Notes: generated from the sequence alone by a model not told the origin. A DNA stretch of 64,000 bases from Microvelia longipes (GCA_018340805.1 JACMZG010001911.1:55802573-55866572); one strand, 5' to 3'; counted from the first letter of the stretch, positions 24,096 through 38,579 are shown. Numbers and translations are program-made.

Positions 24096-24429
24096 TTAAC
24101 CTCAGATTATTTTGATGTATGAAAGAAACGTCATCAAAAGTAGCATTAAATTCAGTAGACATACGTGTGTAAAATGCGTCTAATACAGTTCAATTTCTTT
24201 GAACGTAGCGGAAAAGGTGATTTTCGAAGCAGAACGTCGAACATCGAATAAGCATAATATACAGAGCATTTGAAAAAAAAAATCGAGTTCTCTATAACAA
24301 TTAGTGATGGAGAAATTGGAATACAAAAAAGGTTAATTATAATTATACAGCATAGAGTAGCATTAAACGATACCAGATCAATTATAACAATACAACACTT
24401 AAAATCTAATCCCAATTGACTTTATCACA

Positions 24430-25350
24430 CTGTAAGTATCATATCAAGTAAATATCTCAGATAAATTCTCATCTCAAGTACCTATATCATACATAAAATA
24501 TAATTTTAAGTAACTAAAAACATATCATTTGAAGATAAAGTTTAAGTTCAGGAACCCTTGTCACAGATAAAGTACTATTTCAAGAACCGATATAATCAGA
24601 GATGAGATAAAGACTCTTTTCCTGATCATACATCAAAGAAAAAGACTCATTTCAAAAACAAATGTCTCATCTTAAGACTCATTTCAAAAACAAATGTCAC
24701 ATCTTAAGACTCATTTCAAAAACAAATGTTACATCTTATGACTCATTTCAAACACAAATGTCACATCTTAAGACTCATTTCAAAAACAAATGTCACATCT
24801 TAAAACTCATTTCAAAAACAAATGTCACATCTTATGACTCATTTCAAACACAAATGTCACATCTTAAGACTCATTTCAAAAACAAATGTCACATCTTATG
24901 ACTCATTTCAAAAACAAATGTCACATCTTATGACTCATTGTCACAAAAACAAATGTCACATCTTATGATCATTTAAGAACCAATGCAAGGCTTATTTTAT
25001 AAAACAATATCACGAAAATATAAAAACTCATTTCCAGAACATATATCAAAGGAAAAGACTTTACTTCGTATATAATTTTAAGAACTTATGTCACATCTAA
25101 AGACTTATTTCAAGAACTAATATCGCATCTAAGGACATATTTCAAGAACTAATGTCACATCTTAAATCAATTCAAAACTAATGTCGTATCTAAAGACTTA
25201 TTTCAAGAACTAATATCGCATCTAAGGACATATTTCAAGAACTAATGTCATATCTTAACTCAATTCAAAACTAATGTCGCATCTAAAGACTTATTTCAAG
25301 AACTAATATCGTATCTAAGAGGACATATTACAAGAACTAATGTCACATCT
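24430..25350. repeat. 32-bp minisatellite, left part
   Basis: ACATCTTAAGACTCATTTCA plus AAAACAAATGTC repeats tightly at 24.6-25.0 kb with diverged units on both sides. The array is interrupted by the TA-family MITE at 25353-25526. Confidence 0.88.
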
Positions 25351-25352
25351 TA

Positions 25353-25526
25353 TAATACGACACAAGGCTAAAATCAGTTGACAGCATGGGAAAATAATGC
25401 GAGGGAGCCAATGAGGTTAGTTCTGGATGTTAAAACAAGTCCTTAATTTCAAATTAAGCCAACCTTGTTGGTTCCTCAACACTATTTTCCCGCGCTGACA
25501 ACTGATTTTAGGCGTGTGCCGTACTA
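25353..25526. mobile_element. TA-family MITE, copy 1
   Basis: This 174-bp foldback element has inverted ends TAATACGACACAAGGCTAAA and TAGTACGGCACACGCCTAAA (right end read inward). It is flanked by TTA on each side. It inserted into a 32-bp minisatellite, which continues on both flanks. Two relatives are at 38.6 and 57 kb. Confidence 0.8.
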
Positions 25527-25534
25527 TTACTAAT

Positions 25535-25890
25535 TTCAAGAATTTATTGTCACAGATAAAATTTCATTTCAAAAAGCACTGTCACCTAGATAAAGTATCA
25601 TTTTAAGAACCGATGTCAGAGATGAGGAATCATTTTTAGAACTAATGTCAATTTTAAGACTTATGTCAATCAATGTCTCATCTTAAGACTTATTTTAAGA
25701 ACCAATGTCACATTTTAAGACTTATTTCAAGAATCAATGTCACATCATAAGACTCATTTCAAGAATCAATGTCACATCATAAGACTCATTTCAAAAGCAA
25801 TGTCTCATTTTAAGACTCATTTCAAGAACCAATGTCACATCATAAGACTTATTTCGAGAACCATTGTCTTATCTAAAGGCTTATTTCAAG
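25535..25890. repeat. 32-bp minisatellite, right part
   Basis: The same 32-bp unit resumes to the right of the MITE (AATGTCACATCATAAGACTC type), so the MITE inserted into an existing array. Confidence 0.85.
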
Positions 25891-26244
25891 AGTCTATTGC
25901 TCAGGTTATAAAAGCGCAATGCGATACAAGAATCTATATAGATGTTTGCTTTTATAACGCATGATAGCCCAGGTCGTTAGTGAGACCAATACGTGTTAAT
26001 AAATGATGAGTCATGTTAAAGCCCTCGCATGACCTTATAAACAGACAGTCATATCTTATTTAGTCCTTTTCAGATATCGATAAAAAGGATTTGCTGGCAA
26101 CAATGCAATCGCAAAAAAACCTAAATGAAGATAGCAGATTAAGATAACCGTTACCGAACAAAGATAAGAAAGTACAAGCTACCAACAAAAATAACCAAAA
26201 TTAAGTAACAACAACTATGACGAGGAAATTATGAACAAAGTTAG

Positions 26245-26480
26245 CAAGTGTATGTAGACATAGCTATAAAACTATGTGTATAGATAGCATGTGTATGCAG
26301 ACATAGCTAAAACTATGTGTATAGTTAGCATGTGTATGTAGACATAGCTAAAACTATGTGTATATAGTTAGCATGTGTATGTAGACATAGCTAAAACTAT
26401 GTGTATAGTTAGCATGTTTATGTAGGCATAGCTAAAACTATGTGTATAGTTAGCATGTGTATGTAGACATAGCTAAAATG
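26245..26480. repeat. 41-bp minisatellite
   Basis: Five to six units of AGTTAGCATGTGTATGTAGA plus CATAGCTAAAACTATGTGTAT. The unit contains the inverted pair CATAGCT/AACTATG. It adjoins the 70-bp array without a gap. Confidence 0.9.
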
Positions 26481-26484
26481 CTTA

Positions 26485-27530
26485 TATCGTGGCTAATTTC
26501 CCAGGCACTTCCTGCTGGCCCTATTACTACTAATAGGTTTAAAACATTGGTAAAATGGACCTAATATCGTGGCATATTTGCCTCCTCGTTGTATTACTAC
26601 TAATAGGTTCAAAACATTGGTAAAATGGAGCTAATATCGTGGCATATTTGCCTCCTCGTTGTATTACTACTAATAAGTTCAAAAACATTGGTAAAATGGA
26701 GCTAATATCGTGGCATATTTGCCTCCTCGTTGTATTACTACTAATAGGTTCAAAACATTGGTAAATGGAGCTAATATCGTGGCAATATTTGCCTCCTCGT
26801 TTGTATTACTACTAATAGGTTCAAAACATTGGTAAAATGGAGCTAATATCGTGGCATATTTGCCTCCTCGTTGTATTACTACTAATAGGTTTCAAAACAT
26901 TGGTAAAATGGAGCTAATATCGTGGCATATTTGCCTCCTCGTTGTATTGCTACTAATAGGTTCAAAACATTGGTAAAATGGAGCTAATATCGTGGCATAT
27001 TTGCCTCCTTGTTGTATTACTACTAATAGGTTCAAAACATTGGTAAATGGAGCTAATATCGTGGCATATTGCCTCCTCGTTGTATTACTACTATAGGTTT
27101 AAAACATTGGTAAAATGGAGCTATATCGTGGCATATTTGCCTCCTCGTTGTATTACTACTAATAGGTTCAAAACATTGGTAAAATGGAGCTAATATCGTG
27201 GCATATTTGCCTCCTCGTTGTATTACTACTAATAGGTTCAAAACATTGGTAAAATGGAGCTAATATCGTGGCATATTTGCCTCCTCGTTGTATTACTACT
27301 AATAGGTTCAAAACATTGGTAATGGAGCTAATATCGTGGCATATTTGCCTCCTCGTTGTATTACTACTAATAGGTTCAAACATTGGTAAAATGGAGCTAA
27401 TATCGTGGCATATTTGCCTCCTCGTTGTATTACTACTAATGGGTTCAAACATTGGTAAAATGGAGCTAAAATCGTGGCATATTTGCCTCCTCGTTGTATT
27501 ACTACTAATAGGTTCAAAACAAAAGTAAAA
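26485..27530. repeat. 70-bp satellite-like array, about 15 units
   Basis: The unit begins TAAAATGGAGCTAATATCGT and continues GGCATATTTGCCTCCTCGTT. Units are nearly identical, and most differences are single-base gains or losses. Long apparent ORFs on both strands are by-products of the period. Confidence 0.95.
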
Positions 27531-28008
27531 ATAAAGTTATTTTAAATATTTTATCGTTAAACAAATAAACAATAACACAATTTATTTGTAACTAAGAACA
27601 AATAAATCAAATATAGCGATTTTTTATTATTATCTCTTATTAAATTTTTTAAATATAATTTTAAGATTCTTAATAATTCGCTAGCGTTTAGAACATTTTA
27701 CAAGTTTTTTAATGTATAATTTTAAACTACAAGAAAAATAAATGTAAAGAAAGGCTCTGTTTTTATAAATGCAGGTTTCAAAAATGAGAAAATTTACTAG
27801 TTTAATATTTTACTAAGGAGAAATTTAAGTAAACAAATAAACCCGAAAAAATTAAGTCGAAATGAAAATTAAAGACGATAGCTGAAGTAGATGTTATAAC
27901 AACTACGTCTTATGAAAAATCCGGTTGTTTTTACAATTATATACAAACAAAGGCAATTAATGGACGTCAACTTATAATCTACTAATAAACATAACTTGAT
28001 AAACTTAC

Positions 28009-28102
28009 GTTGACAAGACCAGATGTTAGCGAGACTCCAAAGTCGATACGAATAGCTATCGAAGCAAGGTGCTGTATACATAGCAGGGCCGCCGCTAACC
28101 AT
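28009..28102 (-). CDS. candidate first coding exon of the zinc-finger gene
   Basis: A GC-rich island on the minus strand has an ATG at 28102 in a strong Kozak context (GTGCCATGG). It is followed by 31 codons beginning MVSGGPAMYTAPCFDSY and then a GTAAGT donor at 28008-28003. It is the first ATG in its frame after an in-frame TAA near 28235, and there is no other ATG between that stop and the start. The exon ends with one base of a split codon, which fits the zinc-finger exon at 9493-9611 that begins with the other two bases. Joining them implies an intron of about 18.4 kb full of transposons and tandem repeats. The encoded peptide is rich in Tyr, Ser and Trp and I do not recognise it. The phase match alone would occur by chance one time in three, so the link is an inference. 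RNA reads across the junction would settle it. Confidence 0.55.
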
Positions 28103-28302
28103 GGCACTACTGGCTTCAACCACTTGGTTCCAAGGGTCCACTCTCCCCCTTACGATGTTACACGAGTCTAACCGATCTAATACGAGTGGGAAAAGTTTTG
28201 ACCACGCCTCCCTCCCTCTAAGCACTCGCTCTTTTTAAGAATTTTTTTCCTTTCAAGTTTTTCTTCATCGTCTCTTTATTTTCTTATCATACCTAACCCT
28301 CA

Positions 28303-28310
28303 TTTTTATA
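28303..28310 (-). promoter_or_regulatory. possible TATA box of the candidate first exon
   Basis: TATAAAAA lies on the minus strand about 200 bp upstream of the candidate start codon. A start site about 30 bp downstream would place two short upstream ORFs (about 4 and 16 codons) in the leader. TATA-like strings are common in DNA this AT-rich, so the support is weak. No initiator was identified. Confidence 0.22.
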
Positions 28311-28528
28311 ATTAAACCTATAAATAGATTTTTGAACTTTAGTTTTTAAATAGATAAAATATATGGGGGGGGGGGTTTAGTTGGTAGTAGTGTTAAGATT
28401 AGCATATGAATTTAGTCCGAACAACCCTAGTTTAATCTTGGATTCAGGTTTGGTATACAAAAAACAAATACAATCGTATAAAATACATCGTATTTCTTTC
28501 TATGCAAACAATAAAAACCCCTCTCTGC

Positions 28529-29345
28529 CAGTGGCGGATTGAGTCAAAAATGCCCGAGGAGGGATTGGCCCAAACCATAATGTTATAGATATCAAGGGGG
28601 GGTGTCCTATAGACGGGTCTACTTTTAACTAGAGTATTAATGATATGTAGCAAGCTTAATAAAAAAATAAAATTATATTATTTTACTTAAATAAATTAAA
28701 ATAAACTTGAGTAAATAAAATAAATAAAAGTATAAAATAAACTTAAGTAAAAGTAAAATTTATTCATTTAAAAATGATATTTAACTAAAGTATTTTATGC
28801 TAGCCACTTGAGGCCGTAGTCTTCCGTATGGGACCTTTAAAGATCCAGGTAAGCAGAACAGAGATTTTGAAGGAACTTGATTTAGGTAGCAAATTGAGCA
28901 AATTAGCTACCTTGCTAAGGTTGAGATTGAGCAAAAAGCATCAATCTCTAAGGCCTTTTTTTGCTGCGTTAGGGCCCTGACCAAGCATTAAGGGTCATCA
29001 TTGGCTATAGTCTTCGTATGGGGCCATTAAAAGTCCAGGTGAAATAAATAGGTGCCTTAAAGACCCTTTATTTAGGCAACATGAGAATGTTTTTAACTAT
29101 ACTTTAAAACATTTGTGTCTAGGTGCTCTTTAGGCTCTACCTAAGAGTATTAGACCTCTTTGACTTAGGAGTAGGGATTGCATTACATAATTATAATAAA
29201 TAAATATATGTATATTTATTTAAAATATTTAATATACTAATATTTTTTTTCTATATACTTCCATTGTTTGTTCTTTAAGTTTATTTTTGACTGAGGGGCC
29301 CAAGGAAGGCTGCCGCCCTCACCCTAACTGCCCAGTCCACCCCTG
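28529..29345. mobile_element. decayed hAT-like element
   Basis: The ends CAGTGGCGGATTGAGTC (left) and CAGGGGTGGACTGGGCAG (right, read inward) resemble each other and the common hAT terminus CAGNGGNGGA. The flanking octamers CTCTCTGC and ATCTCTGA agree at six of eight positions. Two related internal segments (around 28810 and 29005, GTAGTCTTCCGTATGGG-type) show an internal duplication. No transposase frame remains. Confidence 0.45.
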
Positions 29346-30130
29346 ATCTCTGATCTCTGCAGTGCAAAGTGCAAGCTTTAAGCTGAGAGGTAGCCTTATT
29401 TTAATACATTTACGTGTTTTATATTGTTATGTCATTATTATGTTTATTTAGTTAAGGCATTTAATAAAAAAAATTCCCTATTCATCTACGTACTAAAATT
29501 TTAAATTTGGTTTTAAATCTCTCACTCTAAAAACATTTAAATTTGGTTTTTACAGGAATAAATTTACCTTGAACACATTCACTTAAGAGGCGGCCTTAAA
29601 AACGGACACGAAGCCTGATCATGAGTCTGTCTAATGGGGTTAACCCTTAGATAGACCCCTTGACCGCTAGGCGGCGTCGGAACTGTGGGCCGCTTGGCGA
29701 CTAAATGGATGTTTTCCTTTATCAGACTGTCATATTACTAGTATATATAATAAGCATACTGCCACGATACAAGCGAATTTTCAAGTGTTTAGTCAAAAAC
29801 GTGTTTGTTTACATCATCTTATACATGTCAATCGTTAAACCGGGACTGTAAAGGATAATAAACATATAACTATGTATTTGTTAACCACACCAAATAATCC
29901 GAGTATAAAAGTACAGTTTGATCTAAACACTTTTTAAAGTTTTGTGAATTTTTGCTGTCATACTTGTGGGTTCATGACGTCACACATACTTCATAAACCA
30001 CAAAATACGGGACATCATATAAGGTTGATTTTTGTACCAAGTTTCATTTCGATCCGAGAACGCGTTCGAAAGTTTTGGTGTCTCATAGAAGCGTCCAGAA
30101 ACAAAAATACGGACCATACATTCACAAAAA

Positions 30131-32399
<2,269 letters not shown>

Positions 32400-32700
32400 T
32401 TTTCCTCACCACATTATTTTTTTAGCTTATCCTAACTACTTCAGACTCGCTTCGCTCGTCCTCTGAAAATAAAAATCAATAAATTTATTCCGGAAAACGT
32501 CTAGACGTTTTCATATACCGCTGGAAATCCAAACACTGACCTTGCTTGAAGCTGCTTAACTTTTATGATCCAACAAAAACCGTAAATATACTTGCTGTAC
32601 TGAAACAAAACTTAGTATATACTTACATAAAGCGTTATACTTGCGTAATCAACTTGAACTCAATTGGATTACTTTTAACTTATAAATTATTCTATATAAA
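32400..32700 (+). repeat. dispersed repeat (CGAAGCGAG family), copy at 32.4 kb
   Basis: CAGACTCGCTTCGCTCGTCC is followed by the GCTGCTTAACTTTTATGATC segment shared with the copies at 20.6 and 51.3 kb. It ends in an (AT)n tract. Confidence 0.7.
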
Positions 32701-32712
32701 ATATATATATAT

Positions 32713-32762
<50 letters not shown>
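32700..32762. repeat. (AT)n microsatellite
   Basis: An AT tract at the end of the 32.4-kb dispersed repeat copy. Confidence 0.9.
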
Positions 32763-32764
<2 letters not shown>

Positions 32765-33190
32765 GGACTAATACAGATAAGAAGATTAAGCTTAGCGCAT
32801 CTTACCAATGTAAAGGAAATTTGATTAGCTTTAAAAAATAAAAAATGGTCTCTTCATATTTTGCACACGACTTACAGGGAGCCAGTTATTGCAAGAAAAT
32901 TGGAATTAGTGCGATTTTATAAAATTTTGAGCATGCGCAATCATATAAAAAGGATAGGCCGACTATGCTTTTCCTTCATAATTTAAGGTATATTTTTAGA
33001 ATAATTTGGTTTGAAGTAGTACAAAACGCGTCACATTTTTTAGGCATGGCTCGTGGACTATAAAAATATTTTTTATTTCAATTACTTAATTTTAACGACG
33101 TAATTTCATAACGACGTAAATTAACTTGATAAATTAATTTTAATTGGGAAATGAAGAATAGAGTCTCTCCACAAAAACAATAGTTTTTTG

Positions 33191-33231
33191 CCAAAGCGCT
33201 TTTAACCTAACATGAGGTCATCATCAGTGCC
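33191..33231 (-). ncRNA. hammerhead-like motif, copy 2 (degenerate)
   Basis: On the minus strand GGCACTGATGATGACC is followed by a loop, GGTTAAAAGCGCTTTGGC. It matches the motif at 0.4 kb and 56.6 kb in order and spacing, but the invariant G of GAAA reads A, which should abolish cleavage. The palindromic GCGC replaces GCCGGC. Confidence 0.4.
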
Positions 33232-34770
33232 TGTACAACTAAGTTATTACAAATTAAAACAGAAAAAAAAATTACATCAGAAAAGCCAAATAAAGAGAAA
33301 TAACAAGAAACACAAAATTAAAAAAAATACTTAAACACGCAGAAATAAAATAATAAGTAAATAAAACGCATAAAAATACACCATAAGCGAAAAATATGAA
33401 ACAAATAAATCCATATTAATTTTAATTGCTTAATTTTATAAATTAATTTGATGACTTGATTTTTATTGCTTAATTTTATGACATAATTTTTGAATGTATT
33501 AATGATTATAAAGTGCGCTCATTAGTCTATTTGAGTTATACCTTACTTTACCACATCAAAATAATTTAAGTAATCCATTATATAATTTAAAAGTATTAAA
33601 ACTAAAAGTATAAAAGTAATTTAGTTAAATATTTTAACGTTCATGACTTTGAATAAGGAATGACCTTAAAAACCGAACGGCTACCTATAAAAACATCACA
33701 AGTTCTAATTTTCGCATTTTTACCGACAAAAACGCATTTAAATGTCATTAAAAATATTAGAAGGTTACTGCAATCAAAAAAACATCAAAGGAAAAACGTT
33801 TTCCAAAACGAAACTGCACTTTGAGAAAAGTGCACTAAAAGAAAAATCAAAAAAGAATATTTTTCACACAAACCGTGAGTAATGATTTCTCTTGTGACCC
33901 ATTTGTTTGGAAAACATTCCAAGTGCAAAATTGCATTTTTCATTTAGAAATGATTTATATTTTTTAATCTTAAACTCAAAATACATTTTTTTTTAATTTT
34001 AAGTAGTTTTTGTCTTTTTTCTTTTAATCTTTTTACAGGAATTCAAGGAATGAAAAACACTTTTAAAAAACTCGTAAATTAAATTGTTAACAACTAGTTT
34101 TAATAATAAATTTTCAATTTTATTTTATTAGTTTTTTATAAACTATTTTCAAATCAAGGTGTTCTAAAGATGTAATATGTATTTCGTATATAATATTGTT
34201 TATATTTTAAATAATTTTGATTTTCAATCGTTTATAGAAGGAAAAGCATCTTAATGTTTCACCCCAAGTTGAAAAAAATGTCAACGTTTCAGCACCTATA
34301 GATTCCAGATCCCTCATAATTGGTATCTGTACGTATGGATGGGATGTATGTAAACTTTCATTGTTAAAAAACGGTTCAGACCAAATAAAGTTAAGTATTG
34401 TTAGAAAATACTAAACCGGTTCAGTCATTAAAGTAAATCATTATTATACGGCTAAGCCTGAAAGTCTTCGTACTTTCGGCCTTCCCTCAGGAACCAAATT
34501 AAATACAAGGAATATAGCGCTATCTCACACAAGGAGCTAAAATAAATATTATAACACGAGGTTAAAAAAGGAAAAAAAGTTAATAAGCTTAGCTTTATAA
34601 TTGCCAGCTTGATATGAGAAGCGAAGAACAATTAGGTAAATTTCTAGTAATAAAAGCAGTGATATTTAATTCTAGAAGTTGTTCTTGAAGTTTACTATGA
34701 ATTCGTGATACATGTGTTATTTCAATGGTCATTGACTAAAGTTTAAATTCCTATATCACATGTCATATAC
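33232..34770. other. AT-rich non-coding sequence
   Basis: It follows hammerhead-like copy 2. No coding or RNA feature was recognised. Confidence 0.55.
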
Positions 34771-34958
34771 TACCTGACAGTACTGCCAACATATGGTTTG
34801 CATATTGATGACACCTGATAAAAGGTTATACTCGTACATGTGTTGGAATCAGGTGTCGGTTACTGTTCTATGTCGACCAGAGCAACCGGGTCACGTCTTC
34901 CGTTCTTTCGGATACAGCAAGTGGTTCGGATTTACCCACACGTGCTGTACAATACCTG
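34771..34958. promoter_or_regulatory. cluster of four CAGGTR sites
   Basis: Sites at 34771, 34812, 34850 and 34953 lie in a GC-richer patch upstream of the candidate first exon. Function is inferred. Confidence 0.3.
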
Positions 34959-34978
34959 TCTCTCACTTTATGCTTTGA

Positions 34979-35999
34979 AAATAAAACTACCTCTGTCACT
35001 TATATGTGCTAAATATTAGACCACTTAAACCCTTTAAAAGTTAAAGGATAAAGGAATACAAACAAGATTATGAAGTGTAGTCATGACGATGTCAAAATGT
35101 TCATCTTAATTGTATTAGGGATGTGCTGAAGAAGTTGACATCTTTGTGACATGACATTTTCAAAAGGCGAGCTTGCAGTCAACTTAAAATATTAAGGCCC
35201 CAGCCATATAATGCAGAACTATAATAGAAAGAGATCCAACTACGTTATGTTAACGTTTGTCAAACTTAAAAATATACAAATATAAATCATCGGAATATAT
35301 AGGGGTCCAATCCTGTGTTTCTTTTGGCCAATAGAACATAATAATATCCAACAGGACTGGATATTATGCAACACAGCGCTCTTTCTTACGTTTCATTTAA
35401 TACGTGCACACAGCGTATTTAACAGGTGCGATCGTATTCCATACGCATTTAATACAATACCGTTCTTGCACCGTATTTTTTGAGTCGATCGAGTTAGATT
35501 ACGTGATAACTGATCCCGCCAAAACATCGCGTCTTTTATGGTGAAGGTTCACTTTGGGTTATAAGGACGTTTAAAACAAAAAAATATATTTAATTAAATT
35601 GTGATTTCTTTGCAAAATAATTAAGATACACTAAAAAAAATAATATTTCAAAAGTTATTTGACGAAAAGCGGTAATATTGAAGTGAAATAAAAGTTCGAC
35701 GAGAAGGTTTAAAGTTATCCGTTAAATACGATCGCCTATGAAGGTACATACAGCGTATCGTGGGATCCATTTAGATTCCATCTTCCTAGTTCTAGCGTAT
35801 CCGATTGGATTCCCTTCGCATGGTTCATACAGCTAATATTACCGTATTTAGATATCGTACTTAATACGATCCGCGGATTTAGAAGTGTGAGTGAACTTAC
35901 TAATGGTCTCCCTGTACCTTTAAACTTAATGTTTATTTAACAATAAACATTTACTTAATATTATTAAAATATGTTTATTGTCTTCTGAAATCTTCTGTG
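34979..35999. other. non-coding sequence with TACG-rich patch
   Basis: Several loosely repeated ATACG/CGTAT words occur at 35400-35880 (for example GTATTTAATACG). No gene was recognised. Confidence 0.5.
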
Positions 36000-36075
36000 T
36001 TGTCTTCTGAAAGTTTTAAGATAAAATTTGTCACAATATTGTGACAAATTTTATCTTAAAACTTTCAGAAGACAA
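36000..36075. repeat. perfect spacer-free 76-bp palindrome
   Basis: The two 38-base arms are exact reverse complements and meet at CAATATTG with no loop. The arm sequence starts TTGTCTTCTGAAAG-like, and TGTCTTCTGAAA also occurs 20 bp to the left. It is not flanked by a recognisable duplication. Confidence 0.95.
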
Positions 36076-37299
36076 TAGACTATTTAAATTTTTAAGAGTT
36101 ATTTGTTACAGGCTAGACTTTTTACCTTCGAAACAGAGACCCCTGACGAGGTGAGTACAGCGACAATCAACAAGGATTTTGATAAATAACCTTGCTCAAA
36201 GGATTAAGTTCCGTAATCCGAAGCCAAGCTTTTATCACCGTCTTAAGCATCTAAAGCTAACTTATTCCAAAACTAAATAAACAATATTTTAATAAAAAAT
36301 ATACCACTTTTATTATTTGATCATTAAATCTATCAAACAGATGGAATAATAAAAGAAAATAATTTTACAAAGATGATAGCGAGGTTAATTTCTCAGAGTA
36401 TTTTCGTGTCATTGATTTCCGAAAAAAAATAGAGACATTGATGTTCTCCATGTCTCTTGTCAGTCAAATCCACTCTTCTTTACACTAAACCCCGAAAATC
36501 TCTTTCGAAGTTTTATGAATGATATGTTAATAAACATGAATACTACAGACTAAAACTTTAAAAAGGCGCCCCAAAAATTGTAAAAATGTAGAACACTTTA
36601 AAAAAAAATACAACTATTATGAAAAAAAATAGAACGGATATTTTTTCGTAGTCAAACAAAAATTTGAATCCAAGCCAGCAAAATGCAAAAGAAGAGCTGT
36701 TAGAAACACGTCGACTTTGATGGAACAACAATTTATCATTTTTTTAAAAAGAAATAAAAATGTTACCTCTTCTTCACACCTCTTTACGAAAAGCCACCAT
36801 TTTGAAAAAAAGCTAATTAATTATACTAAAAAGAAAAACTATTAATTTTAGTTTAAGATGAATTTTATGATTTTCTTTTAGTGTTTTTTTTCCTTTGAAG
36901 TTTTCTACATGTATCTTACATTTTCATGTTAAGGCATGTTTTAGCTAGTTTTTCTTTTATTTTTTACGAGAATTAAATAAAATGCAAGTTTTAAATAGTA
37001 TTATTTGATAGCTTTCAGAAGGAAATGTTTATAGATGTGTTTACTTGCTCTTATTTATTTATTTATTTTCTTTAGTTAACAGGTTTTTTTTGTTGTTGTA
37101 GGATTTTCCTTTAGTTTAATAATAATTAAATTTGAGTAGATACAAAGTAATGTTTTTATAGGTGTTAAAATAGAAATGAACACATTTATTTTTAAATACA
37201 CAATCATTGAAGGGATTGTGGGTCATTGGGTTATAAAAAAAATAACCTAACGTTATATTAAATAAAAAAATGTTCCTCAACATTATATATGTATTTATA
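36076..37299. other. AT-rich non-coding sequence
   Basis: A splice-like 39-nt segment at 36113-36151 is discussed among the rejected items. Nothing else was recognised. Confidence 0.5.
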
Positions 37300-37364
37300 T
37301 ATAATAAGTAGTAAGTAGTAGTTATAAGTAGTAAGTAGTAGTAGCAGATACGTAGTAGTAGTAG

Positions 37365-37812
37365 TTTTTTTTTTTTTTTTAATTTTCCTGCCTCAAGTAA
37401 CCCTTGCAGCAGGGACTTTATTACTGCATGCGCCCAACTTTAAAACATGCATTTAAAAACAAATACAATTACAATTATTCACAGTGAGTTCATAAATTAC
37501 ATTGATTGATAGATCTTATTATTTTTCAGAATTTAATCGTAACAAGCGTATTTTAAACAAAGAAATAAATAAAAATAAATAATAATATAAAAATAATAAT
37601 AATAATAAAAAAAAAAAATAAATAAATAAATAAATAAAAAAAAAAAAAAACCTTGGTTTAACCCGGCTTTCAGGTTCAATGAAAAATCGAGTTTAAGAAC
37701 ATATAATAATAATAATAAAATAAATAAATAAAGTAAAAAAAAAAATTAATAAATAAAAAAAATAAATAAATAAATAAAAAAAAAATAAAATAAAATAAAA
37801 AAAAAAATTTAT
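37365..37812. repeat. T-run and A-rich simple sequence
   Basis: A T-run near 37366-37380, short unique sequence, then (AAAT)n and (AAT)n tracts with A-runs. Confidence 0.8.
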
Positions 37813-37904
37813 GACTAGTCTAATATTAATATTGGTTATGGTGATTAGCGCAAAATAATTATCAAAACTAAAAACAAATTAACTAAAGAAACAATATTGA
37901 TATA

Positions 37905-38195
37905 CTCTTGTAGTATAGTATATAAGTTGTAAGCAGTAGTAGTAAAATAAGTAATAAGTGGTAGTAGTAGAAAAGTAGTAAGTAGTAAGCAGTAGTAGTA
38001 AATAAGTAATAAGTGGTAGTAGTAGAAAAGTAGTAAGTAGTAGTATATAAGTAGTAAGTAGTAGTAGCAGATACGTAGTAGTAGTAGTATATAAGTAGTA
38101 AGCAGTAGTAGTAAATAAGTAGTAAGTGGTAGTAGTAGAAAAGTAGTATGTAGTAAGCAGTAGTAGTAGATAAGTAGTAAGTAGTAGTAGCCAAG
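37905..38195. repeat. AGT-rich trinucleotide array
   Basis: Interrupted (AGT)n with AAGTAGTAAGTAGTAG and AAGTGGTAGTAGTAGAAA sub-units. A shorter stretch is at 37300-37360. Confidence 0.9.
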
Positions 38196-38579
38196 CATCT
38201 TAAATCCGTTCATCCTCATTGATTTTGAAAACTGAACATCACTGTTTCAAAATTAGAATTTTTAAATTTTTAAAAAATCCTGTAGTTTTTTCATTAACCT
38301 GATAAACAGATAACAAGAAACATGTTATCAGAACAGTTTACTTTTTTATCAGTGACTATAGTACGCTCCAAGTGTATTCCTGCGTCTATCAAAAGTAGAT
38401 TTATTTTAATTGCTTCACGTTATCTTATCGCGTTGTAAATTTGCATTAAATTTAGGCCACGTAGATAAGGTCAACGTTTATTTAAAGGATTTAGATTCGG
38501 ACGTAAATGAAACTTGGGTTAGAGTTGAGTTAAAGAGTGTAAATAAGGTATTGAGTCATGCATTATAGATTGGATTCTA

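Noticed and set aside
26485..27530. Long ORFs on both strands through the 70-bp array.
   Set aside because: They are products of the repeat and appear in several frames on both strands at once.
36113..36151. Splice-like 39-nt microexon (TTTGTTACAG acceptor, GACGAG then GTGAGT donor, open as ARLFTFETETPDE).
   Set aside because: Two of three frames are open by chance at this length, there is no partner exon nearby, and it adjoins the odd palindrome. It could be revisited with RNA data.
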